64,000 nucleotides of DNA. Origin: Aquimarina sp. TRL1 (lineage in GTDB: Bacteria; Bacteroidota; Bacteroidia; Flavobacteriales; Flavobacteriaceae). Under the pieces are notes generated by a model that worked only from the letters and a program-made list of their open reading frames with translations, was not told the DNA's origin and did no database searches. The position numbers and the translations under genes are program-made. The stretch is from NCBI RefSeq assembly GCF_013365535.1, contig NZ_CP053590.1, forward strand, positions 1,230,501-1,294,500, in the 5' to 3' direction. How positions within the stretch are numbered: the first letter of the stretch is position 1; the number at the start of each line of letters is the position of its first letter. Positions 1-8,759 of this stretch are shown in pieces.

Positions 1-170
1 TTAAAAAAACGGAACGCTGTCTGATTTTATTTAAAACTGCCATTGTAAGTTGATTTATTGAAATACAGTGGGCGAAAATACCATTTTTATTAGAATAATA
101 CCAATTAAAGATTAAAAAGTCTGAAGAACCTTTTTAAACCTTTCAATCCACTATATTTTACTTCATTTCT

Positions 171-869
171 TTAGTTATTTTTCCTTAGATAACGACCAAA
201 GTCCTTATCTTCTTGTGCTAAGATCCCAAAAATTATAAAAAACTGTGCCAGTGCATACGTAATCATCACTAAATAATCAGCCATAAAAAAGTCAACAACA
301 AATAATCGCACAGCCAATATACTATCCGAAATTATGAATAAGATTACACCAATCATTACCTTCTTGTAACTAATGAATGCTTCATTACGCCTATGATAAG
401 CTGTCAATCCCATCATTAAGATAACCAATGTATAAACCAGTACTGGATATCTCATTTCTTCCAAATATGGAAACAAAAAGCTATACAACCCTACTCCATA
501 GAGCGTCATTAATATTAAAAAGTATTGCTTCTTTTTTCTACCTCTTTTTTTCCAAAAAATAAAAATATAACTAAGATGCGCACATAAAAAAGAAAACAAA
601 CCAGCTAAAAAGTATAAATTTGAATAGGCATCAAACAACAGGAATACATCTCCTAAAAGTGAAAAAACCAACGCTAAAACCATTTGTTTTTTCAACATAT
701 CAGACAATTTGGATTTACAAAAAACTACCCAAACGATAAGAGAAAACATTATTAAGGGCTTTGTTATGCACCTATACATATGGATTGCTGCATAAATTGC
801 TAATAAGTCCATCAGTACAAACAACAGATAAACTATCCCGAAAACAGCTGAAGATATTTTCAACCTCAT
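171..869 (-). CDS. YhhN/TMEM86-family lysoplasmalogenase-like membrane protein
   Basis: The 232-residue product is almost wholly hydrophobic, with about eight membrane-spanning stretches. It carries the family pattern of a KPL motif in the second helix (KPLIMFSLI), an LxGD-type motif in the third (LLGDVFLLF, around residue 70), and a phenylalanine-rich helix starting FLAGLFSF. Family members in animals hydrolyse the vinyl-ether bond of lysoplasmalogens; bacterial members are mostly uncharacterised, so the substrate here is inferred only from the family. The protein should sit in the inner membrane. It is transcribed alone, about 130 bases downstream of the CNNM/CorC gene. Length is normal for the family. 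The family call is fairly secure, the reaction much less so. Confidence 0.8.
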   Translation of the reverse strand: MRLKISSAVFGIVYLLFVLMDLLAIYAAIHMYRCITKPLIMFSLIVWVVFCKSKLSDMLKKQMVLALVFSLLGDVFLLFDAYSNLYFLAGLFSFLCAHLSYIFIFWKKRGRKKKQYFLILMTLYGVGLYSFLFPYLEEMRYPVLVYTLVILMMGLTAYHRRNEAFISYKKVMIGVILFIISDSILAVRLFVVDFFMADYLVMITYALAQFFIIFGILAQEDKDFGRYLRKNN

Positions 870-996
870 ACCCTATTATTATATTCCCAAGCATGAGTTT
901 TTGTTACAATTTCACCTTGCAGCAAAACATCTTAACTCAGGTTTCGCATTACTATACAAACCCCAATAATCGAGCAAACACTCTTTTTTCAATAAA

Positions 997-2265
997 CTAC
1001 TCTTCGGGAGTTAATTGCAACTCTACGATTTCAATTTTGGTATTTGAGGTTTCTATGATATCTACTTGAAAATCCCCGATACGCACAACATCGCCTTCTT
1101 CAGGTATTTCTTCTGTATGATTCACAATCATCCCTCCGAGAGTTTCGTAATATTCACTCTCAGGAAGATCCAGCTTATATGTTTCATTAAGGTAATCTAC
1201 TTCTAATCTAGCCGAAAAACGATATTTACGTTCTTCTAATTGTTCTTCTACTTTCTCTACAGTATCGTGCTCATCTTCAATTTCTCCAAACAACTCCTCT
1301 ACAATATCCTCTATCGTAATAATCCCGCTTGTTCCTCCATACTCATCAATTACCACTGCAACACTTTTATGTTTCTTGGTCAATAAATTAAGTACATCTT
1401 TGACATACATTGTCTCCGGCACAAAAACAACCGGCATCAAAACCGATTTTAAAGACTTAGGCTTTTTAAACAGTTCAAAAGAGTGAACATATCCTATAAC
1501 ATCATCAATCGTACTATTATACACAATAATTTTAGAAAGCCCAGTTTCTATAAAGAGTTTACTAATCTCTTCTACTGACTGTCTTACTTCTATTGCGATG
1601 ATCTCTGTTCTGGGAACCATGACTTCTCTTGATCGCACGTCTGAAAATTCCAACGCATTCTGAAATATCTGAATCTCACTATCTATTTCATCATGTTCTT
1701 CTACTGTTTCCATCTGTTCTGTGATATAATCTCCCAATTCTGTCTTACTAAATGCTAATCGAACATCATCTCCTTTTGTCTTAAAAAACGTTTTCAATAC
1801 TACATCAGATACCCAAATCACAAATAAGGAAATAGGCGTAAAAACCACATAAAACACATAGGCAGGAAACGAAAACACCTTTAACAAGGTATTGGAATAT
1901 ATCTGAAAAAACACTTTGGGTAGAAACTCTGCTGTCAACAAGATAATCCCAGTAGTAATAATCGTTTGGAACAACAATAATAAACTTGGACTTACCTCTG
2001 GATAATACCCCGACAAAACCCTCACTAGCAGCTTTCCCATAAACAAACCATAAATAACCAGTGCGATGTTATTCCCCACTAACATAGTAGCTATAAATCT
2101 GGAAGGTTTTTTAGTAAGTCTGGTTAGGATTTTAGACAAGAAATCTCCTTGTTTTTTCTCTATTTCTATATGTATTTTATTAGATGACACATATGCGATT
2201 TCCATTCCTGAAAAAAAAGCAGAAAGAATTAACGAGAAAACAATGACAAGGATATCTACCTCCAT
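997..2265 (-). CDS. CNNM/CorC (hemolysin C-like) transporter-associated membrane protein with CBS domains
   Basis: The 422-residue protein has the standard three-part layout. An N-terminal DUF21/CNNM membrane domain covers roughly residues 1-190 and includes the FFSGMEIAYVSS signature. A CBS pair spans about 205-325 and starts near the conserved MVPRTEI motif. A C-terminal CorC/HlyC domain follows after the GGTSGIITIEDIVEELFG stretch. Relatives are linked to Mg2+ or Co2+ efflux or to membrane integrity, and 'hemolysin' is a historical name. GldE of gliding flavobacteria belongs to the same superfamily, but gldD is not beside it here, so I do not use that name. It is the last gene of the coaX-lptC operon, three bases after the small membrane protein. 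Confidence 0.88.
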   Translation of the reverse strand: MEVDILVIVFSLILSAFFSGMEIAYVSSNKIHIEIEKKQGDFLSKILTRLTKKPSRFIATMLVGNNIALVIYGLFMGKLLVRVLSGYYPEVSPSLLLLFQTIITTGIILLTAEFLPKVFFQIYSNTLLKVFSFPAYVFYVVFTPISLFVIWVSDVVLKTFFKTKGDDVRLAFSKTELGDYITEQMETVEEHDEIDSEIQIFQNALEFSDVRSREVMVPRTEIIAIEVRQSVEEISKLFIETGLSKIIVYNSTIDDVIGYVHSFELFKKPKSLKSVLMPVVFVPETMYVKDVLNLLTKKHKSVAVVIDEYGGTSGIITIEDIVEELFGEIEDEHDTVEKVEEQLEERKYRFSARLEVDYLNETYKLDLPESEYYETLGGMIVNHTEEIPEEGDVVRIGDFQVDIIETSNTKIEIVELQLTPEE

Positions 2266-2268
2266 AGG

Positions 2269-2466
2269 TTATTTAGGCTTTCTGTTCGCCTCAAATTTTT
2301 TTCTAAATTTTCTTTTAAAGAAAAACATAAAAAGTGCTACTCCGGCAAATAACAAATATAGGGGTCCTTTTCCTCCTTCTACTCCCCACTCAGTATAAGC
2401 AGAATATAAAAAAAAGATCATTATTCCCAGATAAGCAAATTCAAAAATTTTAAAAACTTTCATCAT
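2269..2466 (-). CDS. small two-helix membrane protein, function unknown
   Basis: This 65-residue protein has two hydrophobic stretches (about residues 8-24 and 36-50) followed by a strongly basic tail ending in KRKFRKKFEANRKPK. It lies between lptC (six bases away) and the CNNM/CorC gene (three bases away) on the same strand, so it is almost certainly translated from the same mRNA. I know no specific function. The position suggests a cell-envelope role, but that is inference from context only. Confidence 0.7.
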   Translation of the reverse strand: MMKVFKIFEFAYLGIMIFFLYSAYTEWGVEGGKGPLYLLFAGVALFMFFFKRKFRKKFEANRKPK

Positions 2467-2472
2467 ATCACA

Positions 2473-3030
2473 TTACTCTTCTATAAACATTACACCATCA
2501 TTGATGCGAGAATTCAAGATAGTAAAATCCTGATTAGCATCAAAGCCATCTGCTTTATTAACGGTACCATCGGGCAGGTGACTTGTATAAGGAAAATCGG
2601 TAAAAACCCAGCTAATTTTCTGATCCCAATACAGTTGCTCTGCTGTTAGATGTGTACTATCCGCAGTACGAATATCCACATTTCCTCTCATATCAATCAG
2701 TCCTGTTTCTTTATACGATATTGCATAATCAGCAGTTACCACACTCACTTTTCCTTCTTCATCAATAATATCGAGCACTACTCCTTCTGGAAATTCATGA
2801 TATCCAAAATTCCTATTGGTAAAATCCAGAATTCTCGGTGTTCTCAGGATCGCTTTTAGCCTTCCTGAATCCGTATACTTAAGATTTAACTCGATTCCTT
2901 CCGCCATTGGGATATCCTCCACTCCTGCTGCCACTTGTATGTTATCTGTGTTAGATTGGCATGAAAAAAACATTGTCACAGTAAAAACTGTGACAATGTT
3001 TATTAATATTTGAATATTCTTATTTCGCAT
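2473..3030 (-). CDS. lptC: LptC, LPS export ABC transporter periplasmic component (lipoprotein)
   Basis: The 185-residue protein begins with a hydrophobic segment ending in a lipobox (TMFFSC, Cys24), so it is probably a lipoprotein facing the periplasm. The rest is beta-rich and matches the LptC/OstA-like fold: repeated strands around EGVVLDIIDEEGKVSVVTAD and the motif DMRGNVDIRTADSTHLTAEQLYWD. LptC passes lipopolysaccharide from the LptBFG transporter to LptA. Proteobacterial LptC is usually anchored by a transmembrane helix, and the lipoprotein form is common in Bacteroidota. The start overlaps the stop of the TPR gene by one base, indicating translational coupling. No other lpt gene lies in the window. 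Confidence 0.85.
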   Translation of the reverse strand: MRNKNIQILINIVTVFTVTMFFSCQSNTDNIQVAAGVEDIPMAEGIELNLKYTDSGRLKAILRTPRILDFTNRNFGYHEFPEGVVLDIIDEEGKVSVVTADYAISYKETGLIDMRGNVDIRTADSTHLTAEQLYWDQKISWVFTDFPYTSHLPDGTVNKADGFDANQDFTILNSRINDGVMFIEE

Positions 3031-4400
3031 TATAATTTAGGCACTTTTACAGTCTCTCCTATCCAACATCCAATCTTAACAGAAGATATTCCCGGATTAT
3101 TAAAGATATCTGTCTTAGAAGGTGCTTTTGCCCTATAGTTTGCTGCAGTTTTTGCTGCAACTGACTTCAAGCTAGGATCTACCTTTGCTGCTCTGTTAGC
3201 GTAGTTTGCAGCTAACCAGTACACAGCTCTTTTGCTAAATACATCTGTCCCACAGTTATTCGCACTACTTGCAATCATACTTGCAATTCTCAGGTATGAA
3301 GTACCAAGAGATGGTTTTTGCTGCAATGCTTTTTTGTAGTATGATCTTGCTTTTCCATAGCTACCTTGCTTCTTTAACACTTCTCCTATTTTGAAATATA
3401 CTTTTGCCTTATCACTAGCCTTAGTTTCCAACTCAGCAGACTGATTGAAATATTCTAATGCTTTTGATCTTTGCTTATCTTTCATCGCTAAGATTCCAAG
3501 ATAGTATGCCGACTTTGCAGATGGCTCCGCTTTATGAAGAGCTTCTACTAACTTGAAGAATAGCGGATCAGCTGTACATTCTTTAGCTGACATTCTTCCT
3601 GCCGCTCCTTTTAACCATTTAACATCTCCACTTTTTTCTGCAAACTGCTCATTATAGAAAGGAATCAGTTTATCACAATCAGCTCTTGCTCCCAGCTTCT
3701 GGTTAATTCCTGCTTTTACTTTACTATAAGCAGCCAGGTTAATCCCTGCGTTTTTAAGTTTTCTTTTCTCTTTAGAAGACAATGCCGTACCTGACTCTTC
3801 CTTTTCTGTCAGTGTAGCAATCGTTTTTGCTTTAGCACTTTCTTCATCTTCAATTTTTTCTGTGATATCATCATACAACTCAAAAACATCTTGCAACTTC
3901 TTCTTACCTGCATCTTGCAAGTCTACTAACAAAGAGAAGTATGTATATAGTTTTTTAGCTCCTTTAAAATTCTTTTTATCTGTCGTATACGCTTTATGAA
4001 ATTCTGCAAACTGAGCCTCAGTAGTTCCTATTTTAGTATCGTACATCACCTGTCCGATATCAGAGTGCATTGCTCCTACTTTGGTTTTAGCAGGAAAATA
4101 CTGGAAACGCTCTTTCATAAGAGCAATCAACTCATTAGCAATTGCTGTTTTATCTGCTCCCTGAGCTTTTTTCAGCTTATGTTTTAGTAATTTTTCACCG
4201 AACTGATATGTCGCCACACTATAAGTAGGACATTCTTTTCTTACTTTCCATAACGGCTCCTCTGCTGCATCATAATTTTTTACCTTAGCATGTTCATATG
4301 CTATAGAAGCTGTTGTAGCACAGTCTGTAGCTTGAGCACTAGCACTTGATGCGCCTAAAGCTAGTCCTGCTGCTATTGTAAACATAATTTTAAATCTCAT
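3030..4400 (-). CDS. secreted tetratricopeptide-repeat protein
   Basis: The 456-residue protein has a clear signal peptide (cleavage near ASSASAQ, residue 23). Long helical stretches follow, with at least two recognisable TPR units near residues 295-375 (AYYLGILAMKDKQRSKALEY and VYFKIGEVLKKQGSYGKARS). A Cys-containing C-terminal segment ends in GCWIGETVKVPKL. TPR proteins are scaffolds, so the partner is likely the outer-membrane protein encoded just upstream or the LPS export system downstream. The gene is rich in alanine and lysine codons, unlike its barrel neighbour, as often seen in abundant proteins. The exact role is unknown. Confidence 0.82.
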   Translation of the reverse strand: MRFKIMFTIAAGLALGASSASAQATDCATTASIAYEHAKVKNYDAAEEPLWKVRKECPTYSVATYQFGEKLLKHKLKKAQGADKTAIANELIALMKERFQYFPAKTKVGAMHSDIGQVMYDTKIGTTEAQFAEFHKAYTTDKKNFKGAKKLYTYFSLLVDLQDAGKKKLQDVFELYDDITEKIEDEESAKAKTIATLTEKEESGTALSSKEKRKLKNAGINLAAYSKVKAGINQKLGARADCDKLIPFYNEQFAEKSGDVKWLKGAAGRMSAKECTADPLFFKLVEALHKAEPSAKSAYYLGILAMKDKQRSKALEYFNQSAELETKASDKAKVYFKIGEVLKKQGSYGKARSYYKKALQQKPSLGTSYLRIASMIASSANNCGTDVFSKRAVYWLAANYANRAAKVDPSLKSVAAKTAANYRAKAPSKTDIFNNPGISSVKIGCWIGETVKVPKL

Positions 4401-4417
4401 AGCTGTATTGATTCTAG

Positions 4418-5659
4418 TTAATTAAATTTTATTTTTCTAAACCATTTATCATTTAACGACAAACTTAACGAGAAATTAAAGAAATCTTCTCTCACTAAGC
4501 CAAAGTCTGTTGTTCCTCGTTGACCATATTCAAATCCAAGGTTCAAGTTCGAAAATCCGTTTCGAACTGGTAGACCTACTCCAAAAGATATGCCAAACTC
4601 ATCTATAGAATGATTATTGATGTGCAGCGGTGTTTCCTCATATCGAAATCCTGCACGATAGGTTACTCTTTTAAAATAGCCGGTTAAGGCATTGTATTTA
4701 GGAATATAAAACCCTCCCACTCCAAATTTCCATGCGTTCTCATAGGTTACATTATCCAGGCTTACTGTTCTGTTTGTAAAATCATCAGAGTTCGTATACC
4801 CATACTCTCCTCCTACAAACCATTTATTAGGTTGTCCAATCCCTAATTCCACTTCTAATTTGGCTGGAATATCCATATCCCTGTCTGCAATAGTAATATC
4901 TTGCTTATCTACTACTAATTCTCTTCCTTGTTGATCAATAGTAATTGTTGCTAATTCTCGTTCATTTTTGGATCGAATCTCAAAAGACGGAGAAGAAACA
5001 ACGGAAGATCGTAATTGAAGTTTATCTGTTATCATCTTATTATACATAAGACCGAAAGAAAGTCCTAAACCTGAAAGTCTGGAAGTTGTAATTTCTCTGG
5101 TTCCATATTGGACCTCTTTCCTCCCGGAAACAACTTTGTTTTCGATACTTCCGAAACTATAACTGACATCAGCCCCAATACTCAATTCGTCTGTAACCTG
5201 ATATCCGGCATTTAGAAAGACTTTATTCACTCCTCCTTTTCCCGTAAACTGATTTCTTTTTTCTTCTGTTATCTCTGTCAATCTATATCCTACCAGATTA
5301 TATGGAATTAATCCGAATCCAAATCCGAATTTCCCTGCCGGAATTCCTACTGCCAGGTATTCCAGTGTTGCATTATCTGTATTATAGGATTCATCCGCTC
5401 CCTTTACGGATAAGGTGGTATAGGTTGTTCCTATCGAATAGGTAGTAAGTTTTAAATTTCCAAATCCAGCAGGATTCTGCAAGTTCAAATGAATACTATC
5501 CCCTAAGATACTCAATCCCCCCATTGATCTGTTTTCTATAGTCCCTTTAAAATTTTGAAGGCCTCGTCCAAAAAATGAGTATGGCGAAGAGGTCCCTTGT
5601 TGTGAATATAACACACTGGTAGTGACTACCAATATAGTAACTAAAATTCTTTTTATCAT
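4418..5659 (-). CDS. outer-membrane beta-barrel protein, FadL/PorV-like
   Basis: The 413-residue product has a short signal peptide ending near VLYSQ (residue 20). It then opens with the pattern SPYSFFGRG and NLQNPAGFG, which resembles the hatch region of FadL-type and PorV-type Bacteroidota proteins. Alternating hydrophobic strands continue to the C terminus (FNFSLSLSLNDKWFRKIKF). It is therefore expected to form an outer-membrane barrel, perhaps for uptake of hydrophobic compounds; the substrate is unknown. It overlaps the coaX stop codon by four bases (ATGA) and is 17 bases upstream of the TPR gene. Confidence 0.75.
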   Translation of the reverse strand: MIKRILVTILVVTTSVLYSQQGTSSPYSFFGRGLQNFKGTIENRSMGGLSILGDSIHLNLQNPAGFGNLKLTTYSIGTTYTTLSVKGADESYNTDNATLEYLAVGIPAGKFGFGFGLIPYNLVGYRLTEITEEKRNQFTGKGGVNKVFLNAGYQVTDELSIGADVSYSFGSIENKVVSGRKEVQYGTREITTSRLSGLGLSFGLMYNKMITDKLQLRSSVVSSPSFEIRSKNERELATITIDQQGRELVVDKQDITIADRDMDIPAKLEVELGIGQPNKWFVGGEYGYTNSDDFTNRTVSLDNVTYENAWKFGVGGFYIPKYNALTGYFKRVTYRAGFRYEETPLHINNHSIDEFGISFGVGLPVRNGFSNLNLGFEYGQRGTTDFGLVREDFFNFSLSLSLNDKWFRKIKFN

Positions 5660-6387
5660 TGAGTATTATTAAAAGCTAAAATATAATTTAGTCCCTCCAA
5701 CAAAAAATTGGAGGTCGCAAATATGCTATTTTTTAATCTTTTAGACAAAAAATGTGCATCCCCGCCGGTTAAAATAACTGTTAAATCACCATAGATGTTG
5801 CAATATTTTTCTATTACCCCATCTATTTCACATAAAATTCCATGAACTACTCCAGAATGAATCGCCTCTTTTGTTGTATCACCTACAACTGCTTTTGGCT
5901 CTTCCAGTGTCAGCAATGGTAATTTTGCCGTGTGATTGTGTAAACTCGTATATCTCAATCGTATTCCGGGGCTTATAGCTCCTCCTAAATACTCTTCTTT
6001 TTTATTTTTAAAATCATAGGTAACGCAAGTTCCTGCATCAATAACCAATACATTTTTATCCGGAAACTGATCTACTGCTGCTGCTATCAACGCCACCCTA
6101 TCTACTCCTAATGTCATGGGAGTTTTATATAAATTATCGAATGGTTTCCTTGTTTGATGATCCAAAAACAATGTTTTTATTTTTTTTTCTAAAAATTTAA
6201 CATCTTCACTTTTCATATTCCCTACCGAAGAAACAATTGCCTGTCCAATTTCAGGAAACCGGGTTTCGATCTTAGTTATAACTCTCTTAAAGTCAAAATA
6301 TTTTACAACCTCTTTATATAAGATGCCAGAATAATCAAATACCCCTATTTTTATATATGTATTCCCTACATCAACGACTAAATTCAT
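5656..6387 (-). CDS. coaX: type III pantothenate kinase
   Basis: CoaX phosphorylates pantothenate in the first step of coenzyme A synthesis. The 243-residue protein shows the ASKHA-fold signatures of the type III enzyme: the phosphate-binding DVGNTYIKIGVFD at residues 6-18, TPMTLGVDRVALIAAA around residue 90, the second phosphate motif VIDAGTCVTYDF, and GGAISPGIRLR. Length is typical. It is the first gene of the minus-strand operon leading to lptC. The spacing to the divergent tRNA-Phe gene is about 100 bases, so the intergenic region probably holds both promoters. Confidence 0.95.
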   Translation of the reverse strand: MNLVVDVGNTYIKIGVFDYSGILYKEVVKYFDFKRVITKIETRFPEIGQAIVSSVGNMKSEDVKFLEKKIKTLFLDHQTRKPFDNLYKTPMTLGVDRVALIAAAVDQFPDKNVLVIDAGTCVTYDFKNKKEEYLGGAISPGIRLRYTSLHNHTAKLPLLTLEEPKAVVGDTTKEAIHSGVVHGILCEIDGVIEKYCNIYGDLTVILTGGDAHFLSKRLKNSIFATSNFLLEGLNYILAFNNTQ

Positions 6388-6439
6388 GCCTTTTTTTATG
6401 AGTTGCTAAGGTACAAAATGAATTTTTTATTTTTTTTCT

Positions 6440-6469
6440 TTGTGCATTTAAAAAAGGGTTATATATTTG
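6440..6469 (+). promoter_or_regulatory. promoter of tRNA-Phe (-33 TTG, -7 TATATTTG)
   Basis: A TTG at 6440-6442 and an exact TAnnTTTG box (TATATTTG, 6462-6469) are separated by 19 bases. This matches the known Flavobacterium housekeeping promoter pattern. The tRNA begins 20 bases downstream of the box. Confidence 0.75.
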
Positions 6470-6488
6470 CACCCGCAATCATGCAACT

Positions 6489-6561
<73 letters not shown>

Positions 6562-6565
6562 CCTT

Positions 6566-6600
6566 AAAAAACCCGAACATATGTTCGGGTTTTTGTTTTT
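6566..6600 (+). terminator. intrinsic terminator after tRNA-Phe
   Basis: A perfect palindrome, CCCGAACAT/ATGTTCGGG at 6572-6589, is flanked by an A-run before and a T-run after. It lies five bases after the tRNA, so it should end the tRNA transcript. Confidence 0.85.
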
Positions 6601-6729
6601 TTGCTCCTATTTACATTCTCTTTTCTCTTTACAACCTACTCTTGCTTTCATTGCAAAAAACCTGATCTTTTATAAAAAATCAGGTCGAAAAACAACAAAA
6701 TAAGGGACCTAAATCCTGAAACAACACAC

Positions 6730-7605
6730 CTATTCCTTCTCTTCTTTAAAATAGGAAGGACGCCATTGCAGATCTCCAAAAACAACCCGAAATCGATCCT
6801 TCCAATTACGACAGCGCTTCACATCTTTCCAGATATTTTTATACTCAATAAAGTTGATAGTTATCGGATTATTAGATTTGATATTCTTGGTCAGCCCGTA
6901 CACAACTTTTTCTTCTTCTCTTTGAAAAGTTCCGAATAGTTTATCCCATATAATTAATACACCGCCATAGTTCTTATCTAGATACTTGTCATTAGAACCA
7001 TGATGCACTCTATGTACCGATGGCGTATTAAACACCTCATCCAGCCATCCCAGTTTTTTTATTCTTTCGGTATGAATCCAGGTTTGAAACTGCGCTACCA
7101 GTATCAGAGAAACAATTGCCTGAAAAGGACTAAAACCTATTAACACCATTGGAATTAAAAACATCCACTCAAACAAGCCTTCTACAATACTTAATCGCAT
7201 GGCTATAGTAAGATTATAATCCTCAGAAGAATGGTGCACACTATGGCTGGCCCATAGAATTCTATGTTCATGCTCCAAACGATGCATCCAGTAGTATGTA
7301 AAGTCCGCCACAAAAAACGCAAGCACCCAACTCCAAATTGTATGAGGTATCTCCAGAGGTGTCAATAGACTAATCGGAAGCAACCCAATGACTCCAATCC
7401 CACCAACCACTGTTTTATCCAATAACTGATTCATAATAAAAATAGCAATATTAGCTCCAGTATCCCCCCACCGTCTTTTTTTAGCAGTACAAACATCCAA
7501 CAGTAATTCAACTGCAATAAGTGAAAGATTAAAAACAAAGAAAAAAGCTATATATTCCATAACAGACGCCTTCTCCAATAAAAACAATAACTCGGTAAAA
7601 CTCAT
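6730..7605 (-). CDS. sterol desaturase / fatty acid hydroxylase superfamily protein
   Basis: This membrane enzyme belongs to the di-iron hydroxylase/desaturase superfamily. The histidine clusters are all visible: HRLEHEH, HSVHH and, near the C terminus, HRVHH. Together they would hold two iron atoms on the cytosolic face. Four or so hydrophobic segments surround them. The substrate (lipid, carotenoid or other) cannot be told. An upstream GTG at 7635 keeps the frame open, but it overlaps a good -7 promoter box, so I place the start at the ATG at 7605 (protein beginning MSFTELLF, 291 residues). A second, only distantly similar member of the superfamily lies at 34006. Confidence 0.85.
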   Translation of the reverse strand: MSFTELLFLLEKASVMEYIAFFFVFNLSLIAVELLLDVCTAKKRRWGDTGANIAIFIMNQLLDKTVVGGIGVIGLLPISLLTPLEIPHTIWSWVLAFFVADFTYYWMHRLEHEHRILWASHSVHHSSEDYNLTIAMRLSIVEGLFEWMFLIPMVLIGFSPFQAIVSLILVAQFQTWIHTERIKKLGWLDEVFNTPSVHRVHHGSNDKYLDKNYGGVLIIWDKLFGTFQREEEKVVYGLTKNIKSNNPITINFIEYKNIWKDVKRCRNWKDRFRVVFGDLQWRPSYFKEEKE

Positions 7606-7634
7606 AGTATACAATTCTTTAATAGACGGTTTCA

Positions 7635-7661
7635 CAAAAGTAAATCTGATTCTTACTTCAA
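7635..7661 (-). promoter_or_regulatory. promoter of the sterol desaturase-type gene
   Basis: Read on the minus strand, TACTTTTG (7642-7635) is an exact TAnnTTTG box. A TTG (7661-7659) lies 16 bases upstream of it, slightly shorter than the usual spacing. The box overlaps the GTG at 7635, which argues that translation starts at the downstream ATG at 7605. Confidence 0.55.
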
Positions 7662-7800
7662 TACTTGTTCATTTTGGACAGAATCTTTTTTCAATATTAT
7701 TTTGCTTTATTTTAACTTTTTACCTCACCCTATTTATTTGTTTTTCATAGTACATTTACTACAGAATCAATAGTGTATTCTATCTTAAAACCAATATAGT

Positions 7801-7998
7801 ATGTTAAAAAAAATCCTGAAACTAGACAATGTTCACGAACTAACTCGTGAGCAAAAAAAATCCATTAATGGAAAAGGGAGCAATCCTACAGTATGTCAAT
7901 TTGGTATATTATCAATGGACTGTTCTACCAATACAAATGGGAACTGCACTTGCATAAACTTTAGATGTGTTAGAGGTCCCAGGCATCATTGCCGTTAA
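7801..7998 (+). CDS. small cysteine-rich peptide with bacteriocin/RiPP-type double-glycine-like leader
   Basis: The 65-residue peptide opens with MLKKILKLDNVHELTREQKK followed by SINGKG. This is the leader pattern of Bacteroidota bacteriocin-like and RiPP precursor peptides, which usually ends in INGG; here the last part reads GKG. The remaining forty residues hold six cysteines (32, 41, 49, 51, 56, 64) and many polar residues, ending in RGPRHHCR. Such peptides are normally exported by C39-peptidase ABC transporters that cut after the Gly-Gly site. No maturation or transport gene lies beside it, so it would depend on machinery elsewhere. A strong terminator follows, so it is a single-gene transcript. 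Precursor identity is inference from the leader; the Cys pattern is seen directly. Confidence 0.7.
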   Translation: MLKKILKLDNVHELTREQKKSINGKGSNPTVCQFGILSMDCSTNTNGNCTCINFRCVRGPRHHCR

Positions 7999-8027
7999 TA
8001 CCAGAATCCCTTTCCGTATCTTAAATA

Positions 8028-8065
8028 AAAAGCCTTTTTGATTGCAAAAAGGCTTTTGTTTTTTT
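8028..8065 (+). terminator. intrinsic terminator after the cysteine-rich peptide gene
   Basis: A 13-base perfect inverted repeat (AAAAGCCTTTTTG at 8028-8040 and CAAAAAGGCTTTT at 8045-8057) has a four-base loop and is followed by a G and a T-run. It lies 30 bases after the stop codon at 7998. Confidence 0.85.
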
Positions 8066-8272
8066 AGGAAATTTTGCCCCCAGAAACCATGTCAATATGA
8101 TTTCTGACCTTTTCTCATCTCTTACAAGCGAGGTAAACCACATGAAGAAACATACACTCGCTCTATTAAAAAATAACTATTAGAATCCAACACTATCTAC
8201 CTCAACATGCCTTAAAGGTATTTCATTCCTATTTACAGGTAATATGGACATGGTTTTTCCTAAGGGTAATTG

Positions 8273-8280
8273 TAACTTTG
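8273..8280 (+). promoter_or_regulatory. -7 promoter box for msrB-msrA
   Basis: TAACTTTG is an exact TAnnTTTG box. No TTG occurs at the right upstream distance, so this is a partial promoter match. It lies inside an upstream extension of the msrB reading frame, which supports the ATG at 8310 as the true start. Confidence 0.5.
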
Positions 8281-8309
8281 TACAGCAACACAAAAAGAAT
8301 CTATTGAAT

Positions 8310-8759
8310 ATGATCACATGGAAAGATGTTATTTCATTTGCTACACATGGCAATCCGATTCCGGACAGACGTGTAGAAAAGACAGAAGAAGAATGGCGTG
8401 CTCTTCTGAGCCCGGAACAATTCAGAATCACTAGAAAAAAAGGAACTGAAGCTCCTCATAGCGGTGCGTATTGCAGCAGCCATGATGCAGGGAAGTATAA
8501 CTGCATCTGCTGTAGCACTCCTCTATTTGATTCTTCAATTAAGTTTGAATCCGGTACAGGGTGGCCAAGTTTTACAGCCCCTATTAAAGAAAACGCTATC
8601 AAATATGAAAAAGACACCTCCTATGGGATGATTCGCGTAGAGGTCATGTGCAATACTTGTGATGCACATTTGGGACACGTTTTCCCTGATGGACCAGCAC
8701 CAAGCGGGTTGCGCTTTTGTATTAATTCAGAATCCATAAAAATCGATCGCAATGAGTAA
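8310..8759 (+). CDS. msrB: peptide-methionine (R)-S-oxide reductase MsrB
   Basis: MsrB reduces the R epimer of methionine sulfoxide in damaged proteins. The protein carries two zinc-binding pairs (CICC in the GKYNCICC stretch and CNTC in VMCNTCDAHLGHVF) and the catalytic cysteine in GLRFCINSES near the C terminus. The substrate-pocket motif GTGWPSF is intact. From the ATG at 8310 it has 149 residues, the usual size. An in-frame ATG at 8244 would add 22 residues that do not resemble the family and would place the promoter box inside the gene. The stop overlaps the start of msrA by eight bases. No signal peptide is visible, so it is cytosolic. Confidence 0.95.
   Translation: MITWKDVISFATHGNPIPDRRVEKTEEEWRALLSPEQFRITRKKGTEAPHSGAYCSSHDAGKYNCICCSTPLFDSSIKFESGTGWPSFTAPIKENAIKYEKDTSYGMIRVEVMCNTCDAHLGHVFPDGPAPSGLRFCINSESIKIDRNE

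Noticed and set aside
761..1069. Plus-strand frame opposite the YhhN and CNNM gene ends
   Set aside because: It lies mostly antisense to well-supported genes and has no recognisable protein features.
997..2265. GldE gliding-motility protein
   Set aside because: It belongs to the same superfamily, but gldD and the usual gldE neighbours are absent; the surrounding genes are coaX and lptC.
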